Positions 31,366-40,512 of a stretch of DNA of 64,000 nt are shown one piece after another. Made by a program: the position numbers and the translations under genes. Location: contig NZ_LT906468.1 of NCBI RefSeq assembly GCF_900187125.1, positions 248,001-312,000 of the forward strand, in the 5' to 3' direction. Source of the DNA: Sphingobacterium mizutaii. GTDB lineage: Bacteria > Bacteroidota > Bacteroidia > Sphingobacteriales > Sphingobacteriaceae. The notes under the pieces were generated by a model that made no database searches, had not been told where the DNA came from, and saw only the letters and a program-made list of their open reading frames with translations. The first letter of the stretch is position 1. The number at the start of each line of letters is the position of its first letter.

Positions 31366-34137
31366 ATGAAAGTTTATACAATTTTGTTACTACTATTTAT
31401 TTTTTTTTGTGAGTTTGGTGCTAAAGCTCAAACCAATATGAAAAAAAATAAGGGTCTTTCTCTCTCTGGTTCATTGCACGATTCAACTAGAAATATAGGG
31501 ATAGAGGCTGCGTCGGTTGCAGTTTATAAACAAGGTGTAGATAAAATCCATAGCGTTGCATTATCTAGTCGAAGTGGTAGATTTATTCTCGAAAACCTAC
31601 CTCCTAATACTTCATTTCGTTTGCAAGTCAATAGCATGGGATATAATCTATTTGAACAGGAAATAGTTATGCGTGACTCGAGTGTAGATCTCGGGAGATT
31701 GTATTTATTTCCGCAATCATATGAAATTGAGATGGTAGAAATCTTGTCTCCCGTTAGATTGAACGGGGATACGATAGAGTTTAATGCAGATGCTTTTCAA
31801 TTGGATTCTAATGCGGTTGCGGGAGACTTGTTGACAAAATTACCAGGGATAACAATCTGGGGAGACAATGAAATCACATATAATGGCAAGAAAATAAATA
31901 AACTTTATGTAAACGGAAAAGAGTTTTTTTCCACTAATATGAACTTGGCCCTTCAAAATTTACCCAAGAACATTATTAATAAAGTGCAAATTTTTGATAC
32001 AGACCGAGATAAACGTGAGACCAAGGATGCAAACATTGTATTAAAGAATGGAAAAGATCGAGGGATTTTTGGTAAAATTGGTGCTGGTTTGGGTAGTAAC
32101 AATCAGAAAGAATTTGAAGCTATCTCAAGTTTATTTAATTCTTCTAGTCAATTATCTGTAGGTGGGACAAAAAGCAATATCAACAAGCCTTTAAACAATA
32201 TAGATCAATTGCTCAATAATACAACGTTTGGCGGTGTGAATTTGAATGTTAATTATTTTTCAGATTTGAGAAAAATGGGCTATCATGAAGATTCTGGTTT
32301 AGGAATATTATTAAACCATAATTTCAGGAAAAAGACCTCTCCGATGATGTCGGACAATAATAATGAATTAAAAGTTGACCTGTTTCAAAAATTGACTAAC
32401 TCATTTTCGGAACGTAACTCAAATATTACTTGGTTGTCCTCGGATGAAATGGATAATTCGACGCTCACCAAAGAAAATAAGACTTCTGACTTTAATAATT
32501 TTCTTGGAAACGTGAGCTATAAATTTACAAAAGTTAATAAAATAAATTTAGATATTATAGCGAAGCTCGAAAGACGGAAAGAAGATAATAATAGAAATTC
32601 ATCAGCAATTAGCCAGATCCATGGTGTTGAAAATCGTGAGAACAGCAAATCACAAGAAGACCTTGATCAAAGTATTTTTAACCTTAATACCGCGTTAAGA
32701 ATTTACGGCAAATCAAAGATAGATCGGATGAAGTTGTACGACAACATTTATTTAAAGTATAATTTACTACTTAACCCCTCTTCCTCTAATATACACATAG
32801 AGAAACAGATAAAAAGTTCTAACGTCGACTTTGATTTCAGATCTTTTCTGAGAGATTCCCAAGTTAAGAGAAATACTATGAATCACGACGCATTCTCTAA
32901 ATTTGAAAGAATATTTCCGCGTAAATTGAATGGCATAGTTGATATTGATTTGGCGCAGAGAATTTTATTAATCAACAACAATTCGGACAATAGAGTAAGA
33001 GACTCCTTGAATCTCAATAAATCTCTTACCTTTAAAGAAGAACAATCACACCTCTTTTCAAGTTCATCTCTGAGCTTAGGTAGAAAATTTATTATAGATG
33101 AATTATATATGAGGTATGAAAAGAGCTTTGGGTTTTATTCAAATTTGGATTTTCAGATATCTAATGATGATGTAAGATCTGGTTATTCGGGCAGGAATTT
33201 AAAACGATCCAATACTTTTCTTTTACCTTCAATTCATTTGAATTATCTAAATAAAATAGAGCAGAATTCAGTCAAAGATTTTAACCTATCTTGGAATATT
33301 TCATATGGAATCCCTTCAATAGAATTATTAGCACCTGTTGTTGATAGTATTAATTTACTTAATCAGACATATGGAAATATGAACTTGAAAAATAATAAGG
33401 AAAATAATATTAGTCTTAGGTATATATTTACAAATTTAAAGCCAACAGGTCTCAATTATGATCTAGCTTTTCATGTAAAGTTTTTAAAAAACGCATTTAC
33501 ACCTAATATAACTTATAATAATGATGGACTGAGAAACGTGTTTTTTGAGAACGACCAGAATGTACAAGTGAGCTATATTTCTTCAGCCAATTTCCGTAAA
33601 TCTTATAAAGTATCCTCAAAGAATAATTTTACTGTTAAACTTTCTAATATTGGAATTCTTTCAAAAAAAGGTCAAGTTATCAACGATTATTACGAGAGAT
33701 TAGAAAGTATGAACTATAATGGAAAGTTAGATTTGTTGTTTAATTTTTCAGATTTTATCAAACTTGGTGCATATCAACAGTTAGATTATTTTCTGCAGAA
33801 AAATCAGAAGAATATTAACTTCAAAAATAAGACTTCAGACTCAAACCTGAGCCTTGGGGTTGGGATTAGGAAAAGATTGTTTTTGAATACTAATGTTTCT
33901 TACTTGAATGTCGAAAATATAAATAATTCAGATAATGTTTTCCTTTGGAATGTTTCAGTTTCATATCGGGCTATGAAAAAGAGCAATTTGGAGATTAAAC
34001 TGTCCGTCCTTGATGTTTTAAATAATAATTCCTCTATAAATACAAATTCTACAAGCACATATACTTTATATGAGACAAATAATATAATACGTAGATATGT
34101 GATGTTGAATTTATCTTATTTTCCTAGATTTTTCTAA
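31366..34137 (+). CDS. Large outer-membrane beta-barrel protein, TonB-receptor-like
   Basis: A 923-residue protein with a signal peptide (ILLLLFIFFCEFGAKAQ). A carboxypeptidase-regulatory-like domain follows (GSLHDSTRNIGIEAASVAVY, FRLQVNSMGYNLFEQEIVM). Then comes a plug-like part with DAVAGDLLTKLPGITIWG-type signature (seen as AVAGDLLTKLPGITIWGDNE), KINKLYVNGKEFFSTNM and NIINKVQIFDTDRDK, and a ~650-residue barrel of alternating strands ending in aromatic RYVMLNLSYFPRFF. This fits the OMP_b-brl_3 group of TonB-dependent-receptor relatives. No clear TonB box is seen. It is coupled to the propeller gene and followed by a GT-C gene 18 bases later. Confidence 0.82.
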   Translation: MKVYTILLLLFIFFCEFGAKAQTNMKKNKGLSLSGSLHDSTRNIGIEAASVAVYKQGVDKIHSVALSSRSGRFILENLPPNTSFRLQVNSMGYNLFEQEIVMRDSSVDLGRLYLFPQSYEIEMVEILSPVRLNGDTIEFNADAFQLDSNAVAGDLLTKLPGITIWGDNEITYNGKKINKLYVNGKEFFSTNMNLALQNLPKNIINKVQIFDTDRDKRETKDANIVLKNGKDRGIFGKIGAGLGSNNQKEFEAISSLFNSSSQLSVGGTKSNINKPLNNIDQLLNNTTFGGVNLNVNYFSDLRKMGYHEDSGLGILLNHNFRKKTSPMMSDNNNELKVDLFQKLTNSFSERNSNITWLSSDEMDNSTLTKENKTSDFNNFLGNVSYKFTKVNKINLDIIAKLERRKEDNNRNSSAISQIHGVENRENSKSQEDLDQSIFNLNTALRIYGKSKIDRMKLYDNIYLKYNLLLNPSSSNIHIEKQIKSSNVDFDFRSFLRDSQVKRNTMNHDAFSKFERIFPRKLNGIVDIDLAQRILLINNNSDNRVRDSLNLNKSLTFKEEQSHLFSSSSLSLGRKFIIDELYMRYEKSFGFYSNLDFQISNDDVRSGYSGRNLKRSNTFLLPSIHLNYLNKIEQNSVKDFNLSWNISYGIPSIELLAPVVDSINLLNQTYGNMNLKNNKENNISLRYIFTNLKPTGLNYDLAFHVKFLKNAFTPNITYNNDGLRNVFFENDQNVQVSYISSANFRKSYKVSSKNNFTVKLSNIGILSKKGQVINDYYERLESMNYNGKLDLLFNFSDFIKLGAYQQLDYFLQKNQKNINFKNKTSDSNLSLGVGIRKRLFLNTNVSYLNVENINNSDNVFLWNVSVSYRAMKKSNLEIKLSVLDVLNNNSSINTNSTSTYTLYETNNIIRRYVMLNLSYFPRFF

Positions 34138-34154
34138 TATCATAATCAAAGTAT

Positions 34155-35342
34155 ATGAAAAAAGAATTCTATTTGTCGTTTTTTTTGTTTATATATCCTC
34201 TGCTTATATTAGCACCAGGAATGTTTACAGGATTCTCTAAAATAGATGATGGCTGGATGTTGCTTTCCAATGATTTTGTGAAGTTATTGACCATTCAGGA
34301 CCTTATATCCATATTTACTGAATCTTATCACGGGCAATATTCACCGTTGAATACTTTATATTATTCACTTGTTTATAATGTTTTTGGATATAACCCTATT
34401 GCTTTTCATTTTTTTAATATTCTAATTCATTGTCTAAATACTGTCCTGCTGTTCTTTTTGTTAAAGAAAATAGGGGGTCTAGGAGTAATTTCTCAAGAAT
34501 GGAGAATGTATGTTGTATTCGTCACTGCTTTAATATTTGGTATTCACCCCATGCAGGTCGAATCAGTTATATGGATTTCTGCATCAAAAATTTTATTGTT
34601 CAGTTTATTTTCCATATTGTCAATTTGGAGCTATTTGGTATCAAAGGAACAAGGTGGTGGATATAAATATTATTTATTATCCCTTTTATTTTTCATAATG
34701 AGTATTCTGTCCAAAGAACAGGCTGTAATTCTTCCAGTTGTAATACTGCTCATTGAAATACTAGTAGAAAAGAAACCTGTTCAAAAGAAAAAAATTATTT
34801 ACAGAACGGTAATCTTTTTTTTCATTGCTTTAATATTTGGAGTATTATCTATAATCATTCAGGAAAAGGGTTTTGGTGATCGGCTTGAGACCCAATACTA
34901 TCCGTTATCTGAGAGACTCATTTTGGCATGTTTTGCTATTGTAGAATATATTTATAAAATAATAGCTCCAATTAATTTGAATAAATTTTATGCATTTCCA
35001 TACACCCCTGGTACATCTATTCCAGTTTATTTTTATGTTTATCCCATAATCTTTTTTTTAATTGTTTATTATTTATGCACTTTAAAAGACAAGAAATCTT
35101 TATTGTTTTTTTTGATATTTCTTTCTAACTTAATCTTAAGTGTCCATATTTTACCCTTAGCAAGAAAGGTTCTTATTGCCGATCGATATGTTTATTTGGC
35201 CATTCCTTTTTTAATCCTTCTTTTGTTTGAATTATTGGTTAAGTACAAATTCTCTTTAAAAGGTTGGACTAAATTTGCGATAATCGTCATTGTAATTGTC
35301 CTTTCTATATACACATTCTCATATTCGCAAAATTGGTCTTGA
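34155..35342 (+). CDS. TMTC-like polytopic glycosyltransferase, 3' end frameshifted
   Basis: A 395-residue multi-pass membrane protein of the GT-C type. The first loop has FSKIDDGWMLLSNDF (acidic pair), followed by SPLNTLYYSLVYNVFGYNPI, AFHFFNILIHCLNT, FGIHPMQVESVIWISASKIL and ILSKEQAVILPVV. These are the TMTC/DUF1736 landmarks of a polyprenyl-phosphate-dependent O-mannosyltransferase family. The frame stops at YSQNWS, but the neighbouring frames continue sensibly (LDIEKIIFDYL, then WGRLFGNKSYTESLIEKYRD to about 35500), so the usual C-terminal soluble part is lost to frameshifts or recombination. The remnant overlaps the end of gtrA on the other strand. Confidence 0.65.
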   Translation: MKKEFYLSFFLFIYPLLILAPGMFTGFSKIDDGWMLLSNDFVKLLTIQDLISIFTESYHGQYSPLNTLYYSLVYNVFGYNPIAFHFFNILIHCLNTVLLFFLLKKIGGLGVISQEWRMYVVFVTALIFGIHPMQVESVIWISASKILLFSLFSILSIWSYLVSKEQGGGYKYYLLSLLFFIMSILSKEQAVILPVVILLIEILVEKKPVQKKKIIYRTVIFFFIALIFGVLSIIIQEKGFGDRLETQYYPLSERLILACFAIVEYIYKIIAPINLNKFYAFPYTPGTSIPVYFYVYPIIFFLIVYYLCTLKDKKSLLFFLIFLSNLILSVHILPLARKVLIADRYVYLAIPFLILLLFELLVKYKFSLKGWTKFAIIVIVIVLSIYTFSYSQNWS

Positions 35343-35414
35343 TATTGAAAAAATTATATTTGATTATCTCCATTAACTGCATTTTATTTGGGGAAGATTG
35401 TTTGGGAATAAAAG

Positions 35415-35804
35415 TTATACAGAAAGTTTGATTGAAAAATATCGGGATAAAACGAAAAAATTAAAGAAAAAAAGAATGGCAGTTGCAACTGTTTTACAAA
35501 TGAGGAAGGTCAAGCCGTTCTGATTGTAAAGTTGGAGAACAATAATATTATTAAAAATAAGGTTGAAAATATAGACCAATATTACTGATAATCCGATTTT
35601 TTTTTTGCTTTGAAACACAAAGTATTTTGATAAAACAAGATGGCAAATAGCACCAGAAATCCATCCAATTGAATTTGAAAGAATAATTGGGAAAGATAAT
35701 TTAAATAGCCACTTTGAAATCAAAAAGTCACTAGTAAAAGAAATCAAAGATATTATACCATACGAAAGTATCTTTTTATATTTATCGAATTGAAATTTAA
35801 CCAT
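35415..35804 (-). CDS. GtrA-family membrane protein (polyprenyl-glycan flippase)
   Basis: A 129-residue protein with four hydrophobic helices: ILSYGIISLISFTSDFLI, FPIILSNSIGWISGAICHLV, SVILVYIFNLIFNNIIVLQL and AILFFFNFFVLSRYF. The pattern and the LSKYFVF turn are those of GtrA proteins, which help flip polyprenyl-phosphate-linked sugars across the inner membrane. It is the last gene of a four-gene minus-strand operon (37755 to 35415) and lies 12 bases after the gtrB-like gene, the standard partnership. Confidence 0.85.
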   Translation of the reverse strand: MVKFQFDKYKKILSYGIISLISFTSDFLISKWLFKLSFPIILSNSIGWISGAICHLVLSKYFVFQSKKKIGLSVILVYIFNLIFNNIIVLQLYNQNGLTFLICKTVATAILFFFNFFVLSRYFSIKLSV

Positions 35805-35816
35805 GTTTTCCGATAC

Positions 35817-36749
35817 TTATGATAAATTATCCTCCGAAATTATATAGAGAGGACGGTTTTTGACCTCTAGGAATACTTTTCCAATATACTCACCAGCAAC
35901 TCCAATCATAATAAATTGTAATCCAGAAACAAATAGGAAACATACCATTAAAGAAGTCCACCCAGGCACTGTGTCATGGGTAAACAAATGCATATAAAGG
36001 GCATAAATTACATATATAAATGATATCATTGATAAAGTTATCCCAACTAATGAGCTGATTCTAAGGGGTGATATACTAAAAGATGTGAAACCGTCAAGTG
36101 ATAGTGAAAACATTTTCCTTATGGAATATTTTGATTTTCCATAAAGTCTTTTTTCAACAGTATAAAATAGTTCATACTGCTTAAATCCCATCCAAGCTAT
36201 CAGACCTCTTATAAACATATTGGATTCTTTAATTTCTCTAAAAGCATTTAATACTTTGGCATCAATAAGTCGGAAGTCGGCAGTTCCCTCGTTTAACTTA
36301 ATTTTTGAGAAAGAATTATAAATTTTGTAAAATAAAGTGGAACTTTTCCTCTTAAATACTGAACTGGTAGTATCTTGTCTGCGACTAGATACTACATCAT
36401 ATCCATCTTCCCATTTCTTTATCATTTCTTCCAATATTTCTACGGGATGTTGCATATCACCATCCATAGAGATGATAGCATCTCCATCTACATGATCATA
36501 ACCTGCTTTTAACGCCATTTGATGTCCGAAATTTCTTGAAAGACTGATGTATTTTACATTTACGTTCGATCTGGCCAATCCTTTAATAGTTGATAAAGTA
36601 TTGTCATTGCTTCCATCATCTACAAATAAAACTGTAAAACTATATTTTTCCTTTAACTGTTTGTTGATATTTTTAAATAATGGCAAAATATTGGCTTCCT
36701 CGTTCATACAAGGAATAATAATAGATATTTTAAGATCTAATCGTTTCAT
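35817..36749 (-). CDS. GtrB-like polyprenyl-phosphate glycosyltransferase
   Basis: A 310-residue protein: a GT-2 domain (ISIIIPCMNEEANILPLFKN, LFVDDGSNDNTLSTIKGLAR, IISMDGDMQHPVEILEEMIK with the metal-binding Asp residues) followed by two C-terminal membrane helices (ISSLVGITLSMISFIYVIY and SLMVCFLFVSGLQFIMIGV). The ending GEYIGKVFLEVKNRPLYII is characteristic of the GtrB/DPM1-type family, which loads glucose or a related sugar onto undecaprenyl phosphate. It overlaps the DUF2304 gene start by four bases, so it is translationally coupled. Confidence 0.9.
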   Translation of the reverse strand: MKRLDLKISIIIPCMNEEANILPLFKNINKQLKEKYSFTVLFVDDGSNDNTLSTIKGLARSNVNVKYISLSRNFGHQMALKAGYDHVDGDAIISMDGDMQHPVEILEEMIKKWEDGYDVVSSRRQDTTSSVFKRKSSTLFYKIYNSFSKIKLNEGTADFRLIDAKVLNAFREIKESNMFIRGLIAWMGFKQYELFYTVEKRLYGKSKYSIRKMFSLSLDGFTSFSISPLRISSLVGITLSMISFIYVIYALYMHLFTHDTVPGWTSLMVCFLFVSGLQFIMIGVAGEYIGKVFLEVKNRPLYIISEDNLS

Positions 36750-37075
36750 ATTTTTGGTTTGATAACGTTTTGAATAGCATTTTCTCGGACAATTTTCGTG
36801 ACATCTTGTTCTAATTTTCGGTTCTTAGAATACATTCGCAAATGAAAAAAGGTGAAGGTCACTAAAGAAAAGTACATAATTAAATCGGCTCCTCTTCCAA
36901 CCTCGAATACGGACGCTAAATTGTTTGCATAATTAGGGAATAATATAAAAATTATTCCTACAATATAAATTAAAGTTACTATTGCTCTGTAAAAATAACT
37001 TATCTTATAGATTAATATCCAATATATGTACATAAAGCTTACGAAAAGCATTAACACAATCTGTATAATATTCAT
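36746..37075 (-). CDS. DUF2304 membrane protein
   Basis: A 109-residue protein with three hydrophobic helices (IIQIVLMLFVSFMYIYWIL, AIVTLIYIVGIIFILFP, LIMYFSLVTFTFFHLRMY). Between them lies FEVGRGADLIMYF, the GRGAD/GRG(I/T)D signature of DUF2304, and then a charged C-terminal tail. DUF2304 proteins commonly sit next to polyprenyl-phosphate glycosyltransferases and are thought to support them. It is coupled at both ends: its start touches the upstream GT-2 stop and its stop overlaps the gtrB-like start. Confidence 0.82.
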   Translation of the reverse strand: MNIIQIVLMLFVSFMYIYWILIYKISYFYRAIVTLIYIVGIIFILFPNYANNLASVFEVGRGADLIMYFSLVTFTFFHLRMYSKNRKLEQDVTKIVRENAIQNVIKPKI

Positions 37076-37755
37076 TATTGAAAGATTTTGTGAAAGATTA
37101 GATCTTTTAATACAACTAATGAGTCAATGTTTTTCTGACCCTTTCTTTTCGAATATTCAGAGTAAGTAATATTTACTGGATATTCCTGAAACGCAACCTT
37201 TTCCTTGCTAAGATTAATTAATATCTCTGTTGCATGCGCCATTCTATTTTCCTTGAAAATAAATAGACGTGCTCCTTTTAGATTAAAGACACGTAATCCA
37301 TTATGAGAGTCTGTCATAAAAACACCTGTGAAAATAAAGTTTATCACCCTTGCTAATTGTAAAATAAGTCTCCTTTGCCATCCTATGTTACTTTTATTTT
37401 CTAAAAATCTGGAACCTAAAACGATATCCACTTCATCTTTAGTAAGAGAAGTTACCATTCGCTCAATATCATCTGGATCATGTTGTCCGTCGGCATCAAA
37501 AGTTGCGAAAACAGAACCTCCAATACTTATTGAATAAGATATTCCGGTTTGAAGAGCTGCCCCTTGTCCCAAATTTACAATATGTCTTAAATGGTGAATA
37601 GGGTAATCTTCCAAATAGGAACTAGCACTAATCAGACTTCCATCGTCAACCAGTACTACTATATAGTCTTTCAATATGAGTTGATGTAAAGTCTCTTTCA
37701 GGACTTCAGGATCTTCGTTGAAAACAGGAACTATAACATGAACCTTATCTTTCAT
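37075..37755 (-). CDS. Family 2 glycosyltransferase
   Basis: A 226-residue GT-A enzyme: VHVIVPVFNEDPEVLKETLH, YIVVLVDDGSLISASSYL, VNLGQGAALQTGISYSISIG, FATFDADGQHDPDDIERMVT (metal-binding DAD) and a C-terminal FQEYPVNITYSEYSKRKGQK. The closing YSEYSKRKGQ motif is typical of the polyprenyl-phosphate GT-2 enzymes paired with DUF2304. It is first in the operon DUF2304-gtrB-gtrA and likely supplies a carrier-linked sugar. The intergenic region upstream is AT rich with no clear operator. Confidence 0.85.
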   Translation of the reverse strand: MKDKVHVIVPVFNEDPEVLKETLHQLILKDYIVVLVDDGSLISASSYLEDYPIHHLRHIVNLGQGAALQTGISYSISIGGSVFATFDADGQHDPDDIERMVTSLTKDEVDIVLGSRFLENKSNIGWQRRLILQLARVINFIFTGVFMTDSHNGLRVFNLKGARLFIFKENRMAHATEILINLSKEKVAFQEYPVNITYSEYSKRKGQKNIDSLVVLKDLIFHKIFQ

Positions 37756-38079
37756 AAGTATTAATTGGTTTAGATGTATTTGAAATCGATTATTTTAAAT
37801 ATAAAAAGATTGTAGTTAAGTTAAAAGAAAAGGATGACAATTATGTTTTTTGTTTCTGGAATACTACTGTCTTAAATAAATTTTTTGGCATAAAAACTCC
37901 TTCTCCATTTGTGTTTAATTGAAGAGCCCGGATAATTGTTGGAAAACCAAAATTTTGCAGGCTATAAATTCATAGGTAGTAGGAGAACTTCTACTCGACA
38001 TTAAGCTTTTTTACCAAACTTTGAAGAATCGTATTTTGGAGAAATAGCTGATGAAGAAAAACCATATCCTAAAATTAGT
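37756..38079. other. ~320-base spacer with possible gene debris
   Basis: AT-rich. A short open stretch reading NFEESYFGEIADEEKPYPKI ends at a stop near 38080 just before the HEPN-like remnant and may be a piece of the gene that once stood here. No start codon, no supported gene. Confidence 0.35.
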
Positions 38080-38626
38080 TAATTATCTACTTAACAGCAA
38101 TTAGACCTTATAAATACGAATTACAAGAACTAAATGAAATTAATACACCTTTTTATACTAGAATAGGCTTACTTAGCATTCGATTTTCAGAAATTGAAAG
38201 TCTAATTACTCATATTATTGAGAGACTTATAAATTCTGATGATGAACTGATCAATCATTTTTTAATTAAAGAAAATTCACTTCACGTTAATTTGGAGCAA
38301 ATAAAAAAGCTTTCATTTTCTCGCCATTATGAAGAGGAAAGAACTTTGCAAATCGTTTCAAAACTAAAACCGTTCCAAAGGCCAAGAAACAGTTTTATAC
38401 ATGGCGCTTGGCTTGATGTGACAATTGAAAACAATCAAGCGCGTATTTATTGCTTAGAAAATAGATGGCGATTAACTGAAAGAAGTTCAAATAGGACACA
38501 ATACTCAAGATTTGATAGTAAGCGTTAGACGATTCAGGATTTGGATAAAGAAATAAAACAGCTAATGAAATATTGCTTGAACTAAAAAAACTTTGGGAGG
38601 ATATTGATGAGTTCAATTATTTTTAA
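38080..38626 (+). pseudogene. HEPN-like domain protein, broken
   Basis: Open without a start codon from about 38080, the frame reads IYLTAIRPYKYELQELNEIN, TPFYTRIGLLSIRFSEIESL, then RHYEEERTLQIVSKLKPFQR and PRNSFIHGAWLDVTIENNQA. RNSFIH fits the R-x4-H motif of HEPN ribonucleases, in the expected helical setting. Downstream, other frames carry on (DLIVSVRRFRIW, then TANEILLELKKLWEDIDEFN to TAA at 38626), so there are at least two frameshifts. HEPN proteins cut RNA in toxin-antitoxin and abortive-infection systems. This one is a relic fused end to end with the Shedu relic. Confidence 0.5.
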
Positions 38627-39189
38627 ATATTGTCATCACGATTCCACAAAAATACTTATCTCAAAAACGATGGAGACGGACGGTTATCCATCAATTATTC
38701 CTGCAGAATCCCAGCCTTTTGTACCGGGATAGCTATGCTGATCACAAATACGAACTCAGTCTGAAAGAGAAACAGGATAATTGTAGGCAGAATTGTGATT
38801 TTATCCTTATACCTGACGTGCCTTCCCACCAGAACACGACATTTTTTGAAGTAAAAAAGGAAAATGTCCAAATGATCGTCAAAATGAACAAGAAGCGCCC
38901 TAGATTCAGTTCAGAAATGCATGATCACCTATACCAGATTTCCGATTATCGTAAATACACGAATAAACAAGAGAATGCTGATGAACTTACATTGAAGATG
39001 GGATATTTGCCCGAACGTAATTCATTCCAACTTCTCGTCGGACGATTGGACGAAAAACTGGAAGCCCAAGATATATTCCGTGAAAAATTGGGAGACCATT
39101 TTCCTGGAATTGAAGTGGTGACATATGAAGAATTGGAATTATTATACGTAGGATATATCAATAAGTTAGGACGGTTGCGTGTCAATTAG
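38623..39189 (+). pseudogene. Shedu-type (DUF4263) nuclease, N-terminally truncated
   Basis: The frame is open from about 38623 (IPQKYLSQKRW, HQLFLQNPSLLYRDSYADHK) to TAG at 39187-39189, with no ATG at the front; TTG 38719 is the first possible start. It contains CDFILIPDVPSHQNTTFFEV, KKENVQMIVKMNKKRPRFSS and HDHLYQISDYRKYTNKQ. The D...ExK and downstream Q-x3-Y arrangement is that of DUF4263 in the SduA protein of the Shedu anti-phage system. The usual 150-250 N-terminal residues are missing. It is adjacent to an HEPN relic and a live defence operon. Residual nuclease activity is possible, but loss of the regulatory part makes function doubtful. Confidence 0.65.
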
Positions 39190-39228
39190 CTTTTTAGTCC
39201 AATTTTCGACCTTTAACGAAAAACACCC

Positions 39229-39357
39229 ATGCACCAAACAACAACCCCCGAAGATATACTCTATAGTAAGATGGAAGAGCTACTAGGAATGCTTAGCTTC
39301 ACAAAAGCGAGTGGACTATATCAGGATGGAAAAGAGGTCGGTCATTTTATATATTAG
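39229..39357 (+). CDS. Possible 42-aa peptide, likely remnant
   Basis: ATG 39229 opens a 42-codon frame: MHQTTTPEDILYSKMEELLG, MLSFTKASGLYQDGKEVGHF, IY. It is hydrophilic and coding-like and lies between the Shedu relic and the end of the defence operon on the opposite strand. It could be the N-terminal end of a lost gene. No family recognised. Confidence 0.3.
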   Translation: MHQTTTPEDILYSKMEELLGMLSFTKASGLYQDGKEVGHFIY

Positions 39358-39414
39358 TGGGACAGTCCCTATCTAAATTCATATTTTTCTGTGCGACGAA
39401 AGAATTTATTATGT

Positions 39415-40512
39415 TTATAAATATCTCGCTTGTATCGTTTTTAACTTTTCTTCTAACTTACCAAAAATGGTTTCTGAATAAGCCGATTTTTCTCCTTCAA
39501 TCAATTCTATATACATTGCTCTTTGCAAATCAGCCACCTCAACTGCTTTAATATTTGGCTTATTTCCTGATATTTCAAGAAGTTGATGAGAGATGGGGTT
39601 GGTAAGTTTAATTTTCTTTTTCAATTGAGGACATATCCCTTTCGCTTCAATCTTCTTTACAGGAATCACCACATTCCGAAAAGTTCCCATGTTATGTTTT
39701 GAAACTTTTATTCTATTTGATTTATAAACCACTCCATCCACCTTTTGATCTGATACAACCCATTGTAAAAGTAATTGAGGAATTATGTACTCTGGTTTAA
39801 ACACCTCATTAGGTTTTTTTACTATCAATGAGCATGCTGCTAAAATTGGCCAATAACAGAGAAATGGGATTAACAAGTTTAATAATTTACCCTCAGGGCT
39901 TTTAGTTGGAAAACATTTCTTTTTAATCTCGTTTGGGGAAGTGTCAAAAAATAAAAATTTCAATTTTGATTGAGAAAGATCTGCCCTTGCTACATGAAAT
40001 GTATTTATATCAGGCCTTCCAAGTTCTTCCCAACATACAAAAATGGAATCGGCAAGATATAAACATGGTAAACCTGGAATACTATATCGTTGAGTAGATA
40101 CTTTCTCTCTTATCTCAAAGGGAATATGAAATAATTCTTCTCTTTTTAATGTTTTACTGTTAGAGATTCTCACACGATAAAATGGCGAATTAAAAGTGTT
40201 TAAATCTGCTTTTTGTATTGGTAAATAACTAATGTTATCCAATAAATTTAACGCTTCTGATAGAGAAGCATAAGCTAAGGATGGAAACCCTTGCAAATAA
40301 AATGCAAGACTTTCTTTTACCTTTGAGATTTGATCTTCTATAAATGGAATATTAGATTTTACTTGGTTTCCCAAATCGCCATCAAATTTTTTAAGTTCAT
40401 TTAAATAATCATTACAAAAATTATCTAAATAGTCCTCAATGCTATTTTCATCCCGTTGTTTAGGGAGATTGAAAATTGCATTACTAAATATTTCGGCATT
40501 AGTCTGTTTCAT
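39415..40512 (-). CDS. RES-like domain protein (last gene of defence operon)
   Basis: A 365-residue protein. Residues 1-100 are helical. Residues ~108-175 read SPFYRVRISN, ELFHIPFEIREKVSTQRYSI, PGLPCLYLADSIFVCWEELG. The order R (113/115), R-Y-S-x-P-G-x-P-x-L-Y (142-152) and W-E-E (161-163) matches the RES domain, a fold related to ADP-ribosyltransferases whose toxin members degrade NAD+. The C-terminal half (WPILAACSLIVKKPNEVFKP, LLLQWVVSDQKVDGVVYKSN) fits the extended RES type. Its start overlaps the preceding gene by 14 bases. It is a plausible NAD-depleting effector of the system; activity is inferred. Confidence 0.65.
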   Translation of the reverse strand: MKQTNAEIFSNAIFNLPKQRDENSIEDYLDNFCNDYLNELKKFDGDLGNQVKSNIPFIEDQISKVKESLAFYLQGFPSLAYASLSEALNLLDNISYLPIQKADLNTFNSPFYRVRISNSKTLKREELFHIPFEIREKVSTQRYSIPGLPCLYLADSIFVCWEELGRPDINTFHVARADLSQSKLKFLFFDTSPNEIKKKCFPTKSPEGKLLNLLIPFLCYWPILAACSLIVKKPNEVFKPEYIIPQLLLQWVVSDQKVDGVVYKSNRIKVSKHNMGTFRNVVIPVKKIEAKGICPQLKKKIKLTNPISHQLLEISGNKPNIKAVEVADLQRAMYIELIEGEKSAYSETIFGKLEEKLKTIQARYL

